Shown here: piece by piece, positions 11,413 through 23,599 of the stretch
How positions within the stretch are numbered: position 1 is the first letter of the stretch
How the letters are laid out: each line of letters begins with the position of its first letter
Source of the DNA: Cercis canadensis
Lineage: Eukaryota > Streptophyta > Magnoliopsida > Fabales > Fabaceae
NCBI GenBank assembly: GCA_003255065.1
Contig: QAOA01002999.1
Span: 416,622-480,621 of the forward strand
Direction: 5' to 3'
DNA length: 64,000 nt
Made by a program: the position numbers and the translations under genes
The notes under the pieces: model-generated
Seen by the model: the letters and a program-made list of their open reading frames with translations, nothing else
Database searches by the model: none
Told to the model about the DNA's origin: nothing

Positions 11413-14400
11413 ATGATTAATAAAATCATAGTCTGGAACTATATAGGTGCAGGCAATGCAAAACTTCTTAGGGCAGCTAAAAATATTCTTGGTCCTTTTT
11501 CTCCTGAAGTTCTTGTGTTACTAGAAACCAAAGTTAATAGCTCTCGGGCGCCTGGCATTTTGAGTAAACTGGGTTATCCTTTCTCGATTATCTCCGATGG
11601 GGATGGGTTATCTGGTGGCATATGGGTAGCTTGGAAGTCTGACGTGGTGGAGGTAGAAGTTCTTAAAACTCACGCTCAATTTGTTCATGTGAGATTTTCT
11701 GGTTACCATGGAATAGGGTGGTTTTTTACTGCAGTTTATGCAAGCCCGAATTTTGAGGAAAGAACAGTTTTGTGGGACGAGCTTAAGCTTCTTGCTCGGG
11801 TCATGTTGATGCCTTGGCTGCTAGCGGGGGATTTTAATGTTTTTCTCCATGCAGGGGAAAAGAAAAGTGGAGCTTCAGTTAATGTCCGAAGATGTCAAAG
11901 ATTTGCAAATTGGATTCATGGTTGTAACCTCATAGAGGTGGATGCTTTGGGTTCCAAATTCACTTGGAGAGGTCCTCTGCTCAATGGTTTTGATTGCATC
12001 TTTGAAAAACTTGATCGTGTGCTCTGTAACAGTGTTTGGAGAACTCACTTTGATGAGGTCAATTCATTTGTGTTACCTAGGGTGTACTCAAACCATCATC
12101 CTATTCTCATTGATTTTGTTAAGCATCCCACAAATCGGTTGGAGAGACCTTTTTGTTTTGTTGCCGCTTGACTCTCTCATGTTGACTTTCCTAATGTGGT
12201 AGCTAGCAATTGGAACCACTCTGGTTCTTTGGCTAGTGGTCTGGCTACTCTCACTCCTATTCTCAAAGGGTAGAATAGAGAGGTCTTCAGTCATATTTTG
12301 AGGAAAAAATCTCGTCTTCTGAACAGAATCCATGGTGTGCAACGTGCCATGCATAGAAGATGGAATCCCTTTCTTGATCAGCTGGAGATTTCTTTAAACT
12401 CTGAGTTGCGTGAAATCTCATTGCAGGAAGAACAGCTTTGGCATCAAAAATCTCGAGCTGAGTGGGTGTCTAAGGGGGATCGTAACACTCGTTACTATCA
12501 TACTAAAACTGTTATTCGCAGAAGAAGAAATAAAATAACTATGCTTAGAGACGAGGCAGGAGAGTGGGTTGAGGATTCTGGAGCGCTCCAGGATCTAGCT
12601 CATAATTATTATGTCAAGCTTTTTACTGATGATAGCCCCAGATCCCTTGGACCACTAAAATTTTGTATCCGGTAATTGATGATAATTTATTGAGGGACCT
12701 TTCTAATCCTCTCCAAGAAGAAGAAGTGAAGGCAGCCATGTTTGGTTTGGGTCCTCTTAAGGCTCCGGGTCCAGATGGTTACCCTGCTATTTTCTATCAG
12801 TCTCAGTGGCGGACTCTTGGCAAACCGATGGTTACTCTAGCTAATCAAATTTTCTCTGGCGATAAGAGCATAGCAGAGGTTAATGATACTCTTTTGGTCC
12901 TCATTCCAAAAGTTGATAAACCAGAGTTCATATCCCAATTTCGGCCAATCTTTTTGTGCAATGTTAACTATAAGTGTATAACGAAGATCATTGTGAATAG
13001 GCTCAAACACTTATTGCCTAAGTTGATCTCCCTTTACCAGGCAAGCTTTGTCCCCAAAAGAAGTATTCAGGATAATATTCTTATTGCTCAGGAAATGATG
13101 CACTATATGCACAAAGTTAAGGGCAAGAGAGGCTTCATGGCCATTAAGGTGGATTTGGAGAAAGCCTACGACTGCATCAAATGGAGCTTTGTAGATGAAG
13201 TTTTGAGTGAAATTAATATTCCTTCTGATCTCAGAAGAATTATTATGGACTGTGTCCAATCGACATCAATGAGCCTTCTCTGGAATTATTATAGATGAAT
13301 TATTAATAATCCGGAAGATCTTTGGGTTAGGGTGATGCGTGGGAAGTATGGGCAAGGTTCTCTCTGCCTTTCTTCCGTTGAGGTTAAGAGTAGTGATTCA
13401 GCCACTTGGAAGGCTATAAGTAAAGTTTGGCCCGACGTAACAAAGTGCATGGGGTGGAATGTGGGCAATGACCGATCTATAAAATTCTGGACTGACCCCT
13501 GGGTAGATGGTGTGAGTTTTTTGCTTGACACTGTCTCTTTTTCTGTTCCAGATAGGGAGCTTCTTGCCTCTGTTGCTGCTTTTGTGCTTCCTTCAGGTGA
13601 TTGGAACTAGGAAACTCTAGAAAACCTTCTCCATGCAGAGGTTTATGCTAAAATTCATGTAATACCCCCTCCTTCTTTGGACGATGGTGAGGATGGAATT
13701 TTTTGGCTAGGTGATAGCTCAGGACTGTTCTGTTAAGAGTGCTTACAAGAGCTTAATGGCACAGAGGTGGAAGGCTGCTAACGCTATTTGGAGCAAGATC
13801 TGGAAGTGGCAAGGTCCTGAGCGTATTCGCATGTTTCTCTGGCAAGTAACTCATAATAGGTTGCTTACTGGTGTGAAGTGCAGTAAGTGGAGTGGCTCTG
13901 AGGGTAAGTGTACGTTATGTGAAGGGGAGAATGAGACTACCCTCCATGTGTTGAGGGATTGCAAGTTTGCTTGGAGGGTGTGGGTTCAATTTGTGTCTCC
14001 TTCGAAGAGGGTCCATTTCTTTTCATGGGACTTACCTCTTTGGTTAGAAATGAATTTTTCCTAGAATTTGGGAGGGCCTGGTCTAAACTGGAGTATCACT
14101 TGGGCAGTGATAGCTTGGATGCTGTGGAAGTGGAGGTGTCTGGCCTTATTCGACCCAAACTTCACTCACCTTTTCAATCAGAGTATGGTGATTCTCGACT
14201 TCTTAAAGGGGTGTAACAGTCATGTTGTTTCATCAAACTTGATCCCGGTTAGTGTTGCTCTTCATGTTCATTGGTTTCCTCTGGAAGCACGGTGGGTTAA
14301 ACTCAATACCGATGGGGCTTCGAGAGGGAATCCGGGGATGGCAGGGTATGGAGCTTTGCTAAGAGATGAAAGTGGAGATTGGGTAGCTGGGGTGGTCCGA

Positions 14401-14787
14401 AATCTGGGTTTTGCTTCAGCCTTTTGTGCTGAGCTTTGGGGTGTGTTGGAAGGGCTTGAGATGGCTTGGCGTTTGGGTTTCAAGAAGGTTGTCTTGGAAA
14501 GTGACTCCCGAGTTGCTATTGTGCGCCTTTTTGGGAATGTTAGTAAGGGTGGCATGCATGGGCAGCTGGTGAAAATGATTCTTGTTTTGTTGAACAAGGA
14601 TTGGAGCGTTAAAGTTCAGCATGTGGATAGAAAAGGCAATGGGTGTGCTGACTGGTTAGCCAACTATAGCATTGGGCAAGGCTTGGGTGCCATGCACCTC
14701 GCGTCTCCTCCTCGTGATTTAGTTTCTCTACTTGTTGCTGATGAGATAGGGCTTTCATTGCCCATTGGTTCTGGTTCTGGCTTCTAG
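11413..14787 (+). pseudogene. LINE ORF2 (endonuclease, reverse transcriptase, zf-RVT, RNase H), broken and deleted
   Basis: Endonuclease at 11413-12171: LLETK, LAGDFNVFL and the final SNHHPI, where the family normally has SDH, so a catalytic Asp is altered. In-frame stops follow at 12169-12171 and about 12271, and a frameshift lies near 12660. The reverse transcriptase N-half is readable (APGPDGYPAIFYQ, FRPIFLCNVNYK, ASFVPKRSIQDN, KVDLEKAYDCIKW) but after TSMSLLWN the frame ends at 13298 and jumps to RVMRGKYGQG, so the region holding the YADD active site is missing. C-terminal parts are zf-RVT (FLWQVTHNRLL... CTLC) and RNase H at about 14281-14680 (NTDGASRGNPG, AELWGVLEGL, ESDS, RKGNGCADWLA). 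Confidence 0.88.
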
Positions 14788-14833
14788 CTTTGTTTTGTTT
14801 GGGCATTTGCCCCGTTTTATTACCAAAAAAAAA

Positions 14834-14846
14834 AAAGAGAAACCAA
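14834..14846 (+). repeat. 3' target-site duplication of the LINE
   Basis: AAAGAGAAACCAA immediately after (and sharing As with) the poly-A tail, identical to 9549-9561. Confidence 0.88.
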
Positions 14847-15104
14847 GTCTTGTACTATCTTTCAGCTATTCAATTATCAACTTTTCTTTTCCCACATATT
14901 TCTACTCTTCCAACATTCTTTGTCACATTCTCAACTATCCCATCAATTCCCTTCACACATATAAAACTATTATCTCATCTCTAACTAAGTTGACTAACAG
15001 TGTTATCAAGGCTACTTCTTTTTATTTGGGCGTGAAGCTCATTTACTAAAACTCATTGCCAAACCCATTCTATTCATCATTTACCTAAAAATTCTACTTT
15101 ATCC

Positions 15105-15681
15105 CATGGCTACGCTTACTATTAATTTCTCTTTTGTTTCTCTACAAATTTTTACTAGTGAAAACTATGATTTTTGGAAACTAAAATTAAATACATATTT
15201 TATCTCACAAAAATTGTGGGATATTGTTCAAAATGAGTTTAACACCCCATAAGATATTTCCACTATGTCTGAGGTGGAGAAGAAAAAATTAGAGTAAAAT
15301 CAATAGAAGGATGGGCAAGCTTTGTTTGTTATCCAACAAGCAGTGGGCCACACTATTTTACAAGGATCACAAATGCCGACTTTGCAAAAAAAGTATGGGA
15401 TATCTTAGAGGAGGATGTCGAGGAAGTGAAAAAGTATGTGCCATTAAACTTCAATATCTTAAAAGAGAATTTGAAATATTAAAAATGAAGGAATTTGAGA
15501 CTATAGAAGATTATTATAGGAGAATCAAAGAAATAGTCAATCAAATGAAATTTTATGGAGAGGATATAACTAAAAAAAGGGTGGTAGATAAAATCCTTAT
15601 CACTCACACCAAAAAGTATGACCCCATAATTACTGCTATAGAGATGACATTAGATTCATTGTCTCTATCAGTGACTAAACT
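15105..15681 (+). pseudogene. Copia element A, gag (UBN2) N-terminal part, interrupted by an hAT transposon
   Basis: Starting at ATG 15105 the translation reads a typical Copia gag opening with NYDFWKLKLNTYFISQKLWD, then a stop and frame changes; the segment 15482-15681 (ETIEDYYRRIKEIVNQMKFYGE... LSLSVTKL) is the UBN2 core. It stops exactly at the hAT insertion and resumes at about 25026. Several stops show it is old and inactive. No 5' LTR is recognisable between the LINE and 15105. Confidence 0.8.
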
Positions 15682-16557
15682 CAGTAATGGATTAAGAGGA
15701 GGATGGGGGGTGGCCAGGGGGCATTGCCCCCCATGTTTAATTGTTTTTCTTAAGTAATGGTCCACATAGTCACACTCATTGGTATAAAAATAAATAAATA
15801 AAAATTGTGGCACAACCACTTAGGATGCCGTAATCAACAAAGCAGCAATAGCAAACAAGTTAAAAAAAAAAAAAACGTTTTGAATTCTTTATTTTATTGA
15901 AAAGTAAACAGAGTCCTTGTCTTTTAGAGTTTTAGTCTTTTACTCAATAGAAAACACAAAGCAAAAAGGGAAGGAGAAGGATTCTGACTTTTGAGGACGA
16001 TTCGCAACTCACAAGCAGCCATGGACAGAGCTAGCGGCCATTACTATTTGATTTGTGTGCTTCTCTGCTTGTAGCTAGTGACAAATCTTCTTTTGGTAAC
16101 TAAGTTATTTTCTTTTATTTTTTCTATTTTCATCTTCTTTCAATTTACACTATTTTAGTTTTTTAATTCGTTATTCCTTATTTCCTATTCTAATTTGTTA
16201 GGGATTAGAAGAAAGTTAATGGTACACAAGAAAACTAATTGAAGTAGAACTTATTTATAATGTCTAATAATTTATTTTACTTTTGTGCATTAGTTGTTGT
16301 TAAATGTATTAATTTTACTATCACACATGATAATGTAGGAGAAGAAAATTTATAAGAATGGAAAAACCATCTACTATCAATGGCTATTTTAAGAGAAAAT
16401 TTACTCAACCTCTTGAAGTTGATCATTGTTCTCCTATATCAACTACTCAGTTGATTAATGATGAACAACATCATTCCACTTCCAAAGTTCCAAGAATAGA
16501 AAAAGAAGTTGATGTTTCTTTATTAGAAAAGGATCCTGGATTACGTGACCCAATTTG

Positions 16558-16890
16558 TGTTAGAGAAACTGGTGCAACTCCGTTGTAGATAAAGCTTCAA
16601 CCTGGTGCAACCACCTCTAGCTTTAATATTTAAATACTGCTATAGGCCTGATGCAAACACTTGATAGATAAGCTTTAATATTTAAATATTGCTATAGGCC
16701 TGGTGCAAACACTTTATAGATAAGCTTTAATATTTAAATACTGCTATAGGCTTAGGATTAGGTTCACGTATCTCCTCTATTCTGTTACTTATATATAGCT
16801 TTCTGTTACTAGCTCACTGTATAAATATGACACATAATACATCAATAAAATATATGAAAGAATTCTCCTCACTTATATTCAGCATCTTTA
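16558..16890 (+). repeat. 5' LTR of Copia B
   Basis: 333 bp. Contains three copies of a 52-bp tandem unit beginning CTTTAATATTTAAATA (16621, 16673, 16725), a TATAAATA box at about 16820 and AATAAAAT at about 16844. Confidence 0.92.
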
Positions 16891-16934
16891 TGGTATCAGA
16901 GCTGTCAGCTTAACAGCAAAAATTATTTCTTTCC

Positions 16935-17970
16935 ATGGCCAACGTCTCTGATTGTTCTTCCATCGCTCAATCTCAAACTTTCATGAACGCCACACCTTAT
17001 CAACCTGCACTTACTCTTGTTTCTTTCACTGCTGCTCACATCCCCATTAAACTTAATAACCAAAATTATTCTTCATGGCGTACGCTAGTCGACACCCTCT
17101 TCTATGGTCACAATCTCATCCCTTACCTTGATGGCTCCAAGCCATGCCCACCTAGCACCATAACCAATTAAGGCATTACTCTTCCTAACCCCGAGTATGC
17201 TTTTTGGACTCGTCAGGACAAGTTCATTCTTCATGCCATTATTTCTTCTCTTGAACCAGATATCTTACATCTCCTTAGCAATCCCTCTACCTCCAAAGAA
17301 GCCTAGGATCACCTCAAAACTCTCTTTGCCAATCAATCCCGCTATCGGCTCATGTCTCTTAAGCAAAAGCTCTCCACTGCTACAAAGGGAACCCAACCTG
17401 TTAGTGCATACCTTCAATTACTAAAAAATATTGCAAATGAGATTGCACTCATTTCCTCCCCAGTTGACGATATTGATCTTGTTATTTATGCACTTAATGG
17501 ATTGGTTTAGACTTCGAAGAAATTTCTGGTCCTTTTCGTGCTATAGACACTCCCATTTCCTTCCTAGAATTACAAGACAAATTAGTAGATTTTGAAACCT
17601 ACAACACCAAAGAAGATACAATCACTTCCTCCATTCTCCTCACTACCAACGTAGCTCACAAATCAACAGCACCTCCATTCAAAAGACGTACAACATACAA
17701 CCACAATAAACCCCTTCTTCCTACCCCATCCACACCAGATTTTTCCTCATCTACTGTGTGTCAGCTATGCAACAAAATTGGACATAGTGCTTCCTGGTGC
17801 TACAAATTTTTTCCACACCTTAAACCAAAAAAATCACCCATGCTCACTTCACCACACCTCAACCCACCCTAAATCCTAACACTTGGCTGCTCGATACTAG
17901 TGCTTCTCATCATGTTACAAGTACCCCTGCAAATCTTCATGATTCTTTTGAATATCATGGCAACGATCAC
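16935..17970 (+). pseudogene. Copia B gag and protease segment, broken
   Basis: ATG 16935 follows the primer-binding site by about 30 bases. Gag reads IPIKLNNQNYSSWRTLVDTL and continues across a TAA at 17169-17171 and a TAG at about 17305; a frame change near 17510 is followed by a zinc knuckle CQLCNKIGHSASWC at about 17760. Another frame change near 17840 leads into protease with LLDTSASHHVT. In an intact element this would be one polyprotein with the downstream pol. Confidence 0.85.
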
Positions 17971-20900
17971 ATGATGGTTGGTAATGGTGCAGGTTTGCTT
18001 ATTTCTCACATTGGTTCTACCACTCTTACCTCTTCCACCAATACCTTCCATTTGCATAATGTGCATTGCGTTCCTTCCATCAAACAAAATCTCATATCTC
18101 TTTCACAATTTTGCAAATCTAATAATGTATCCATTGAATTCTTACCTTCCTCTTTTGTTGTGAAGGATCTCCACACAGGGGTGTGCCTTTTGCAAGGCCC
18201 AAGTAAGGATTGCACGTATCCTTTTCCCACTGCTGTCTCTCAGGCTTCCTCCACTCCTCATGCCCTCTCACTACAACGCCAGTCCTTGGACTCTCTTTGG
18301 CATCACCGCTTCAGTCATCCCTACTCTCGAGTCCTTCATCAACTTGCTGCCCAACATCAGTTTGTTGTACCATCCCAGCTTCCTAATTGCAACTTTTGTT
18401 CATATAACAAAAGCCACAAGCTGCCATTTTCTTCTTCTAGCATTAGGACTACTAGACCTTTAGAACTTCTTTATGCTGATGTATGGGGTCCAGCACCTCA
18501 AATTTCTATTGATCAATATAAGTTTTATGTGGTGTTCATTGACCATTTTACTCGCTACACTTGGTTCTATCCTCTCAAACACAAATCTGATGTCTATACT
18601 GTTTCTATTCACTTTAAACATTTAGTTGAATCCTACTTCCACACTACCATTAAGTCCTTTTCTTTTGATAATGGTGGAGAATTTCTCAAGTTAAAATCCT
18701 ATTTTCTTTCTCAAGGCATTTCTTTTTTTCAATCACCACCATATACTCAAGAAAGGAATGGTATGGTTGAAAGGAAGCACTGGCACATTGTTGAAACCGG
18801 GTTAGCTCTTCTTCATCATGCCTCCATTCCTCCTTCTTTTTGGACCTTTGCCTTCCAAACAACCACCTTCCTCATTAATCGTCCCACACCAGTTCTTCGC
18901 ATGACTTCTCCATATCAAAAACTTTTTCATCAAACCCCTCACTATAATTCCTCCAAAGCCTTTGGGTGCTTATGCTATCCCTGGCTTCGGCCCTACTCTC
19001 TTACCAAGCTTTATGCACACTCCACTCCATGCAATTTTTTGGGCTATTCCACTAACAAACATGCATATATTTGTTTTGATCATACCAACCACAAGTTCTA
19101 TATTTCCAGACATGTTAAATTCATTGAAGACTCATATCCCTTCAAAACACATCCTTCCCCACCATCAGTGTCATCTTCTGATCTTGAGTCTATCTCTTAT
19201 TCTCATTATCCCATTTTTGTTCCACCACAGCTACCCTCCTCCTCAAACTCCACTTCTATCCCTACTCCTTCCCAATCTTTATCCACTTCCACCTATGTGG
19301 CTGCTACTCTCTCTTCCCCTTCCAATGCTCCACAACTCTCTCCCTTTATTGTCTTAAAAAATTCCCCTCCTTCTATTCCACCTCCTACTAATCCTTCCCC
19401 TCCCACCACCACTACCCATCAAATGATTACCCGCTCCAAAAATAACATCTTCAAGCCTAAAACTCCGTTCACCCTCACTACTACCAAACATCATCTACCT
19501 CAAAGTGTTAAACCCAAGTGCTTCACTCATGCCAGTAAACACCTGGAATGGCGTTTAGCCATGTCTCAAGAGATTGATGCTCTCCTCCGAAATGGTACTT
19601 GGTCCCTCGTTCCCAAACCACCTCATGCTAATCTTGTTGGGTGCAAATGGGTCTACCAGGTCAAGCGTCTCCCTTCTGGTGCCATTGATCACTACAAAGC
19701 TCGCCTTGTAGCTAAGGGTTTCTCTCAATGCCTTGGGCTTGACTACCACAAAACCTTCATCCCTGTGGTTAAGCCCCAGACCGTCAAGGTAGTCCTCACC
19801 ATTGCTCTTCACCACCATTGGCCATTGAAGCACATGGATGTCAACAATGCTTTTTTACAGGGCACCTTACATGATGATGTCTATATGTGTCAACCTCAAG
19901 GCCATGTTGATCCTACTTATCCTCATTACTTCTGTAAACTCCACAAAGTCATCTATGGCTTAAAGCAGGCACCTAAGGCTTGGTACACTGAACTTGCCAA
20001 CTTTCTCCTGTCTTTCGGTTTCATAAATTATTTATCTAATGGCTCCCTCTTCATTTATAATAAGGATGGCATCTTAGCATATTTTCTAATTTATGTTGAT
20101 GACCTGCTTCTTAATGGCAGTAACTCTGTGTTCTTAAAAACCTTCTACACTAAACTTGCTTAGCGGTTCTCCCTCAAGGACCTTGGCCAGCCAACCTATT
20201 TTTTGGGTGTTGAGTTCATTCCCACAGGCAGTGGTCTGTTTCTATCTCAGCAAAAATATCTCAGGGATCTCTTAGACAAATTTGACATGGCTGGTGCAAA
20301 AGGCTCTACAACGCCTATGTCCACCTCTGTTTCTCTCAAACTTGATGATGGTACTGCCCTTGTTAATGCCACTGACTATCGAAGTATTGTAGGTGCACTT
20401 AAGTACCTCTCTCTCACACGACCAGACGTTGGCTATGCTGTCAACAAATGCTCTCAATTTATGCATCGTCCTACTCACACACATCTTCATGCTCTCAAAC
20501 GTATTCTCCGGTATCTCAAGCATACTATCAACTTTGGCTTGTATTTGTCTTCTCATACATCTATACAGCTGCATGCCTATTTGGATGCAGATTGGGCTGG
20601 GAACCCCAATGACAGAACTTCCACCTCTGGCTATTTGGTGTTCATGGGACCAAATGCAGTCTCCTGGTCCTCCAAGAAACAAAGATTAGTGGCTCGATCC
20701 TCCACAGAATCTGAATATCGTGCGGTTGCCTCCACCACTGCTGAATTATCATGGATGCTTAACTTACTTAAAGAGCTTGGCATTGCAACCACTCAGCCAC
20801 CTATCATTTACTGTGACAATGTAGGTGTCACTTATCTATGTGCTAATCCAGTCTTCCACTCTCGCATGAAGCACATCTCTCTTGACTATCGCTTTGTCCG

Positions 20901-21060
20901 GGAAAAAGTCTCCTCAAATCAACTTCGCATTCTTCACGTCTCAAGCAAAGACCAATTTGCATATATCTTAACCAAGCCGTTGTCCATCTCTGTGTTCTGT
21001 CATCTTTGGTCCAAGATTGGTGTCCTTGATGGTACGCCAATCTTGCGGGGGGCGTGTTAG
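17971..21060 (+). pseudogene. Copia B pol: integrase, reverse transcriptase, RNase H; one internal TAG
   Basis: A single frame from 17971 to 21060 is interrupted only by TAG at 20161-20163. Order: pre-integrase (LWHHRFSHPYSR), integrase core with Asp in YADVWGP, Asp in FDNGGEF and Glu in ERNGMVERKH, reverse transcriptase with KARLVAKGFSQ, DVNNAFLQG and the YVDD active site (LIYVDDLLL), then RNase H with DADWAG, STESEYRA and YCDN. All catalytic motifs are present. The TAG sits where family members have a Gln codon just before RFSLKDLG, consistent with a CAG to TAG change. Lesions in gag make the copy non-autonomous. Confidence 0.92.
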
Positions 21061-21392
21061 AGAAACTGGTGCAACTCCATTGTAGATAAAGCTTCAACTT
21101 GGTGCAACCACCTTATAGATAGCTTTAATATTTAAATACTGCTATAGGCCTAATGCAAACACTTTATAGATAAGCTTTAATATTTAAATATTGCTATAGG
21201 CCTGGTGCAAACACTGTATAGAGAAGCTTTAATATTTAAATACTGCTATAGGCTTAGGATTAGGTTCATGTATCTCCTCTATTCTGTTACTGATATATAG
21301 CTTTCTTTTACTAGCTCACTGTATAAATATGAGACACAGTACATCAATAAAATATACAAAAGAATTCTCCTCACTTATATTCAACATCTTTA
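21055..21392 (+). repeat. 3' LTR of Copia B
   Basis: 338 bp, same start, end and internal 52-bp tandem units as the 5' LTR; TATAAATA at about 21322. Confidence 0.92.
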
Positions 21393-22316
21393 ATTTGGAC
21401 ATTTCCTGTTGATCAGCAAGACAAAGTTTGTCGAGCTTACATGATTGCTAGACCTTATCATCCTACTGAGTGTTTATTTCTAGCAATTGGAGAAGAGAAA
21501 CATCGTCGTTTTTAACCTTCTTGGTATAAACAATTGCCAAGTTGGTTGGAATATTCACCAAAAAAGAATGCAGCTTTTTGTTTACCTTGTTATTTGTTTA
21601 GTACTAATTCTAGTAGTTAAAATGATGGGAAAAATGCATTTTCAGAAGTTAGGTTTCAAAATTGGAAGAAAGTAAATGATGGAAAGAATTGTGGATTTTT
21701 AGGCCATGTTGGATTTTCTCCCAATTCACCACATAATATTTGTGTGAAATGTTGTGATGATTTGATAGCACAATCCCAGCATATAAACAAAGTATTTTAT
21801 AGGCAAAGTGCACAAACTACTATAAATAATCATTTACGACTAAAGACTTCCATTAATGCAATTTGATGGCTCACCTTTCGAGCATGTGCATTTAGAAGTA
21901 ATGATGAAAGTCCTGAATCGATGAATAGGGGAAATTTTATTGAGTTGATTGAGCTTCTAGAATCTTATAACCAAGATGTTGCTAATGTTGTTCTTGATAA
22001 TGCTCCTGAAAATGCTCAATATATCTTACCTAGCATTCAAAAGCAAATCTTGTCTGTTTTTGCCAGAACAGTACGTGCTACAATTCGTGAAGAGATTGGT
22101 GATTCTAAATTTTGCATTATTATTGATGTGGCAAGGGATGAATCCAAAAGGGAACAAATGGCTATGGTTTTGAGATTTGTGGACAAAGATGGGTATATTC
22201 AAGAGAGATTCTTTGATCTTGTTCATATTGCAGAAACTTCATCTTTGACTTTGAAAAATGAAATAATGTATGTTCTTTCTCATAATAATCTTAGCATTCA
22301 AAATCTTTGAGGTCAA

Positions 22317-23599
22317 TGTGATAAGTCGGTTTTATACTACTCATATTGTATTTATCTACCTTGTTAATTATTTGTTCTAGGGTATTTTAAGTTTGATTCT
22401 TATGAATTAATGCTTCTTTTATAGGTTTTTTCTTTAGAAGTCTTTGGAAGTCACTTTGGTGTTTTTTGGTGTCAAAAAGAGTAAGTTTTGACGAATTTGG
22501 GATGGAGGCAGTAGCTTGGGTGCTGCATCCCCCAGTCTGGGCGCCGCAGCCCCCTCCAGGCAGAAACTCAGAGGCCACAACAGCTTCAAGGAAGAGAATC
22601 AGAGGCTGCAGCGCCCCAAACCCAAGGCTGCAGCCTCCCGACGGTCAACTCATGATTTGACTTCCAAACTTCCTGTTTTCATTAGGACTCCTATTTTATT
22701 TTAATTCTTTTTTATTTTAAACTTCCTAGGACCTATAAATAAGACTTTAAAAGACTAAATTAGGGTTCCACACGTTTTTACACAAGAGGCAAGAAGAGAA
22801 AGATGATCAAGCTCCAAGATTGGGATTTCGTCATTGATTCTCAACTTCTAAGAGTTTTTCTCATCTTTTTCTCTTGTTCTTATGTTTAATTTCCGTGTAA
22901 TCATGTTCTTATCTACTGTCATGAACTAAATTCCCATCTAGGGTTATGATGTAGCCTAGCTAGGAAGATTTGTGATTTTCTATTCCTTTAATTCAATAAC
23001 TCCTTTATTAATTGTCTTCTTCTTCTTAATTCTTCATGCTTCTAATTGTTTAATCACCAATTAGTTGATTAGATCATTACAATGAGACTGGGAGGTAATT
23101 TGTAATTAAAGATCATAGGGATTAAGAACATAGATTTCATAAGGGATAGGAATATACCTTTATGATTTATGTAGCTTTTAAAGAGAACCATAAAATTAAT
23201 TAAATTTCTAAATTATTCACAATTCACATAGGAATATAGTGGGTTCATAATTTGGGAATACGTTTGTTTGACCTTGGGAAAGGCTAATAAATAAATTAGG
23301 GTTCTTGGCTAGCAATTAGGAAGATTATTCTTGGTTAATGAATTAGGAATAGCAAATCGGAATAGCTATGGTGAAATCCAAAGCCCTAGATATTTCTCAT
23401 CCATTTTTTTCTACTCGTCACTGATTTAGTATTTTTGCCTTTAGATTATCACTTATATTCACTCATTGATTCTCTAGATAAAATTATAATACACTAAATT
23501 TTGACACTTATTAGCCGCAGTCTCCGTGGGACGATACTTTACTCTCACTTTATTACTTGAAAACAATAATGTACACTTGCATTAGAGTTTTACACAAAA
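22317..23599. mobile_element. 1.28-kb insertion in the hAT transposase, possibly a solo LTR or non-autonomous element
   Basis: It splits RGQ from GYDGAS in DUF4371. It begins TGTGATAAGTCGG and ends near TTTTACACAAAA; CAA is found on both sides (22314-22316, 23600-23602). It encodes no recognisable protein. A GC-rich block (about 22500-22650) and a right end with CCGTGGGACGATACTTTACT resemble, from memory, plant Ty3/gypsy LTR or leader sequence. The assignment is tentative; the insertion itself is clear from the interrupted frame. Confidence 0.5.

Larger units (their letters stand above)
9562..14833 (+). mobile_element. L1-type LINE with RNase H, full-length ends but internally deleted
   Basis: The element is bounded by a perfect 13-bp target duplication AAAGAGAAACCAA (9549-9561 and 14834-14846) and ends in poly-A (about 14825-14836), the signature of target-primed reverse transcription. 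Gene order is ORF1 (9585-11385), then ORF2 with endonuclease, reverse transcriptase, zf-RVT and RNase H (11413-14787), matching plant L1 elements that acquired an RNase H domain. Both ORFs carry stops and frameshifts, and the catalytic middle of the reverse transcriptase is deleted near 13290, so this copy cannot move on its own. Confidence 0.92.
16558..21392 (+). mobile_element. Copia LTR retrotransposon B, complete with both LTRs and 5-bp target duplication
   Basis: LTRs at 16558-16890 and 21055-21392 both start TGTTAGAGAAACTGG and end ATCTTTA. The 5-bp duplication ATTTG flanks the element (16553-16557, 21393-21397). A primer-binding site TGGTATCAGAGC (initiator Met tRNA type) starts at 16891 and a G-rich polypurine stretch precedes the 3' LTR at about 21040-21053. 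Coding order is gag, protease, integrase, reverse transcriptase, RNase H, as in Copia. By eye the LTRs differ at roughly 15 positions plus a small indel, so the insertion is fairly recent compared with its host hAT. Confidence 0.95.

Noticed and set aside
13011-14806. Minus-strand open frames across the LINE
   Set aside because: They are antisense shadows of clearly homologous plus-strand reverse transcriptase and RNase H sequence.
16558-16588. C-terminal residues VRETGATPL of the first hAT transposase piece
   Set aside because: These codons lie inside the 5' LTR of Copia B; the true transposase sequence resumes at 21398.
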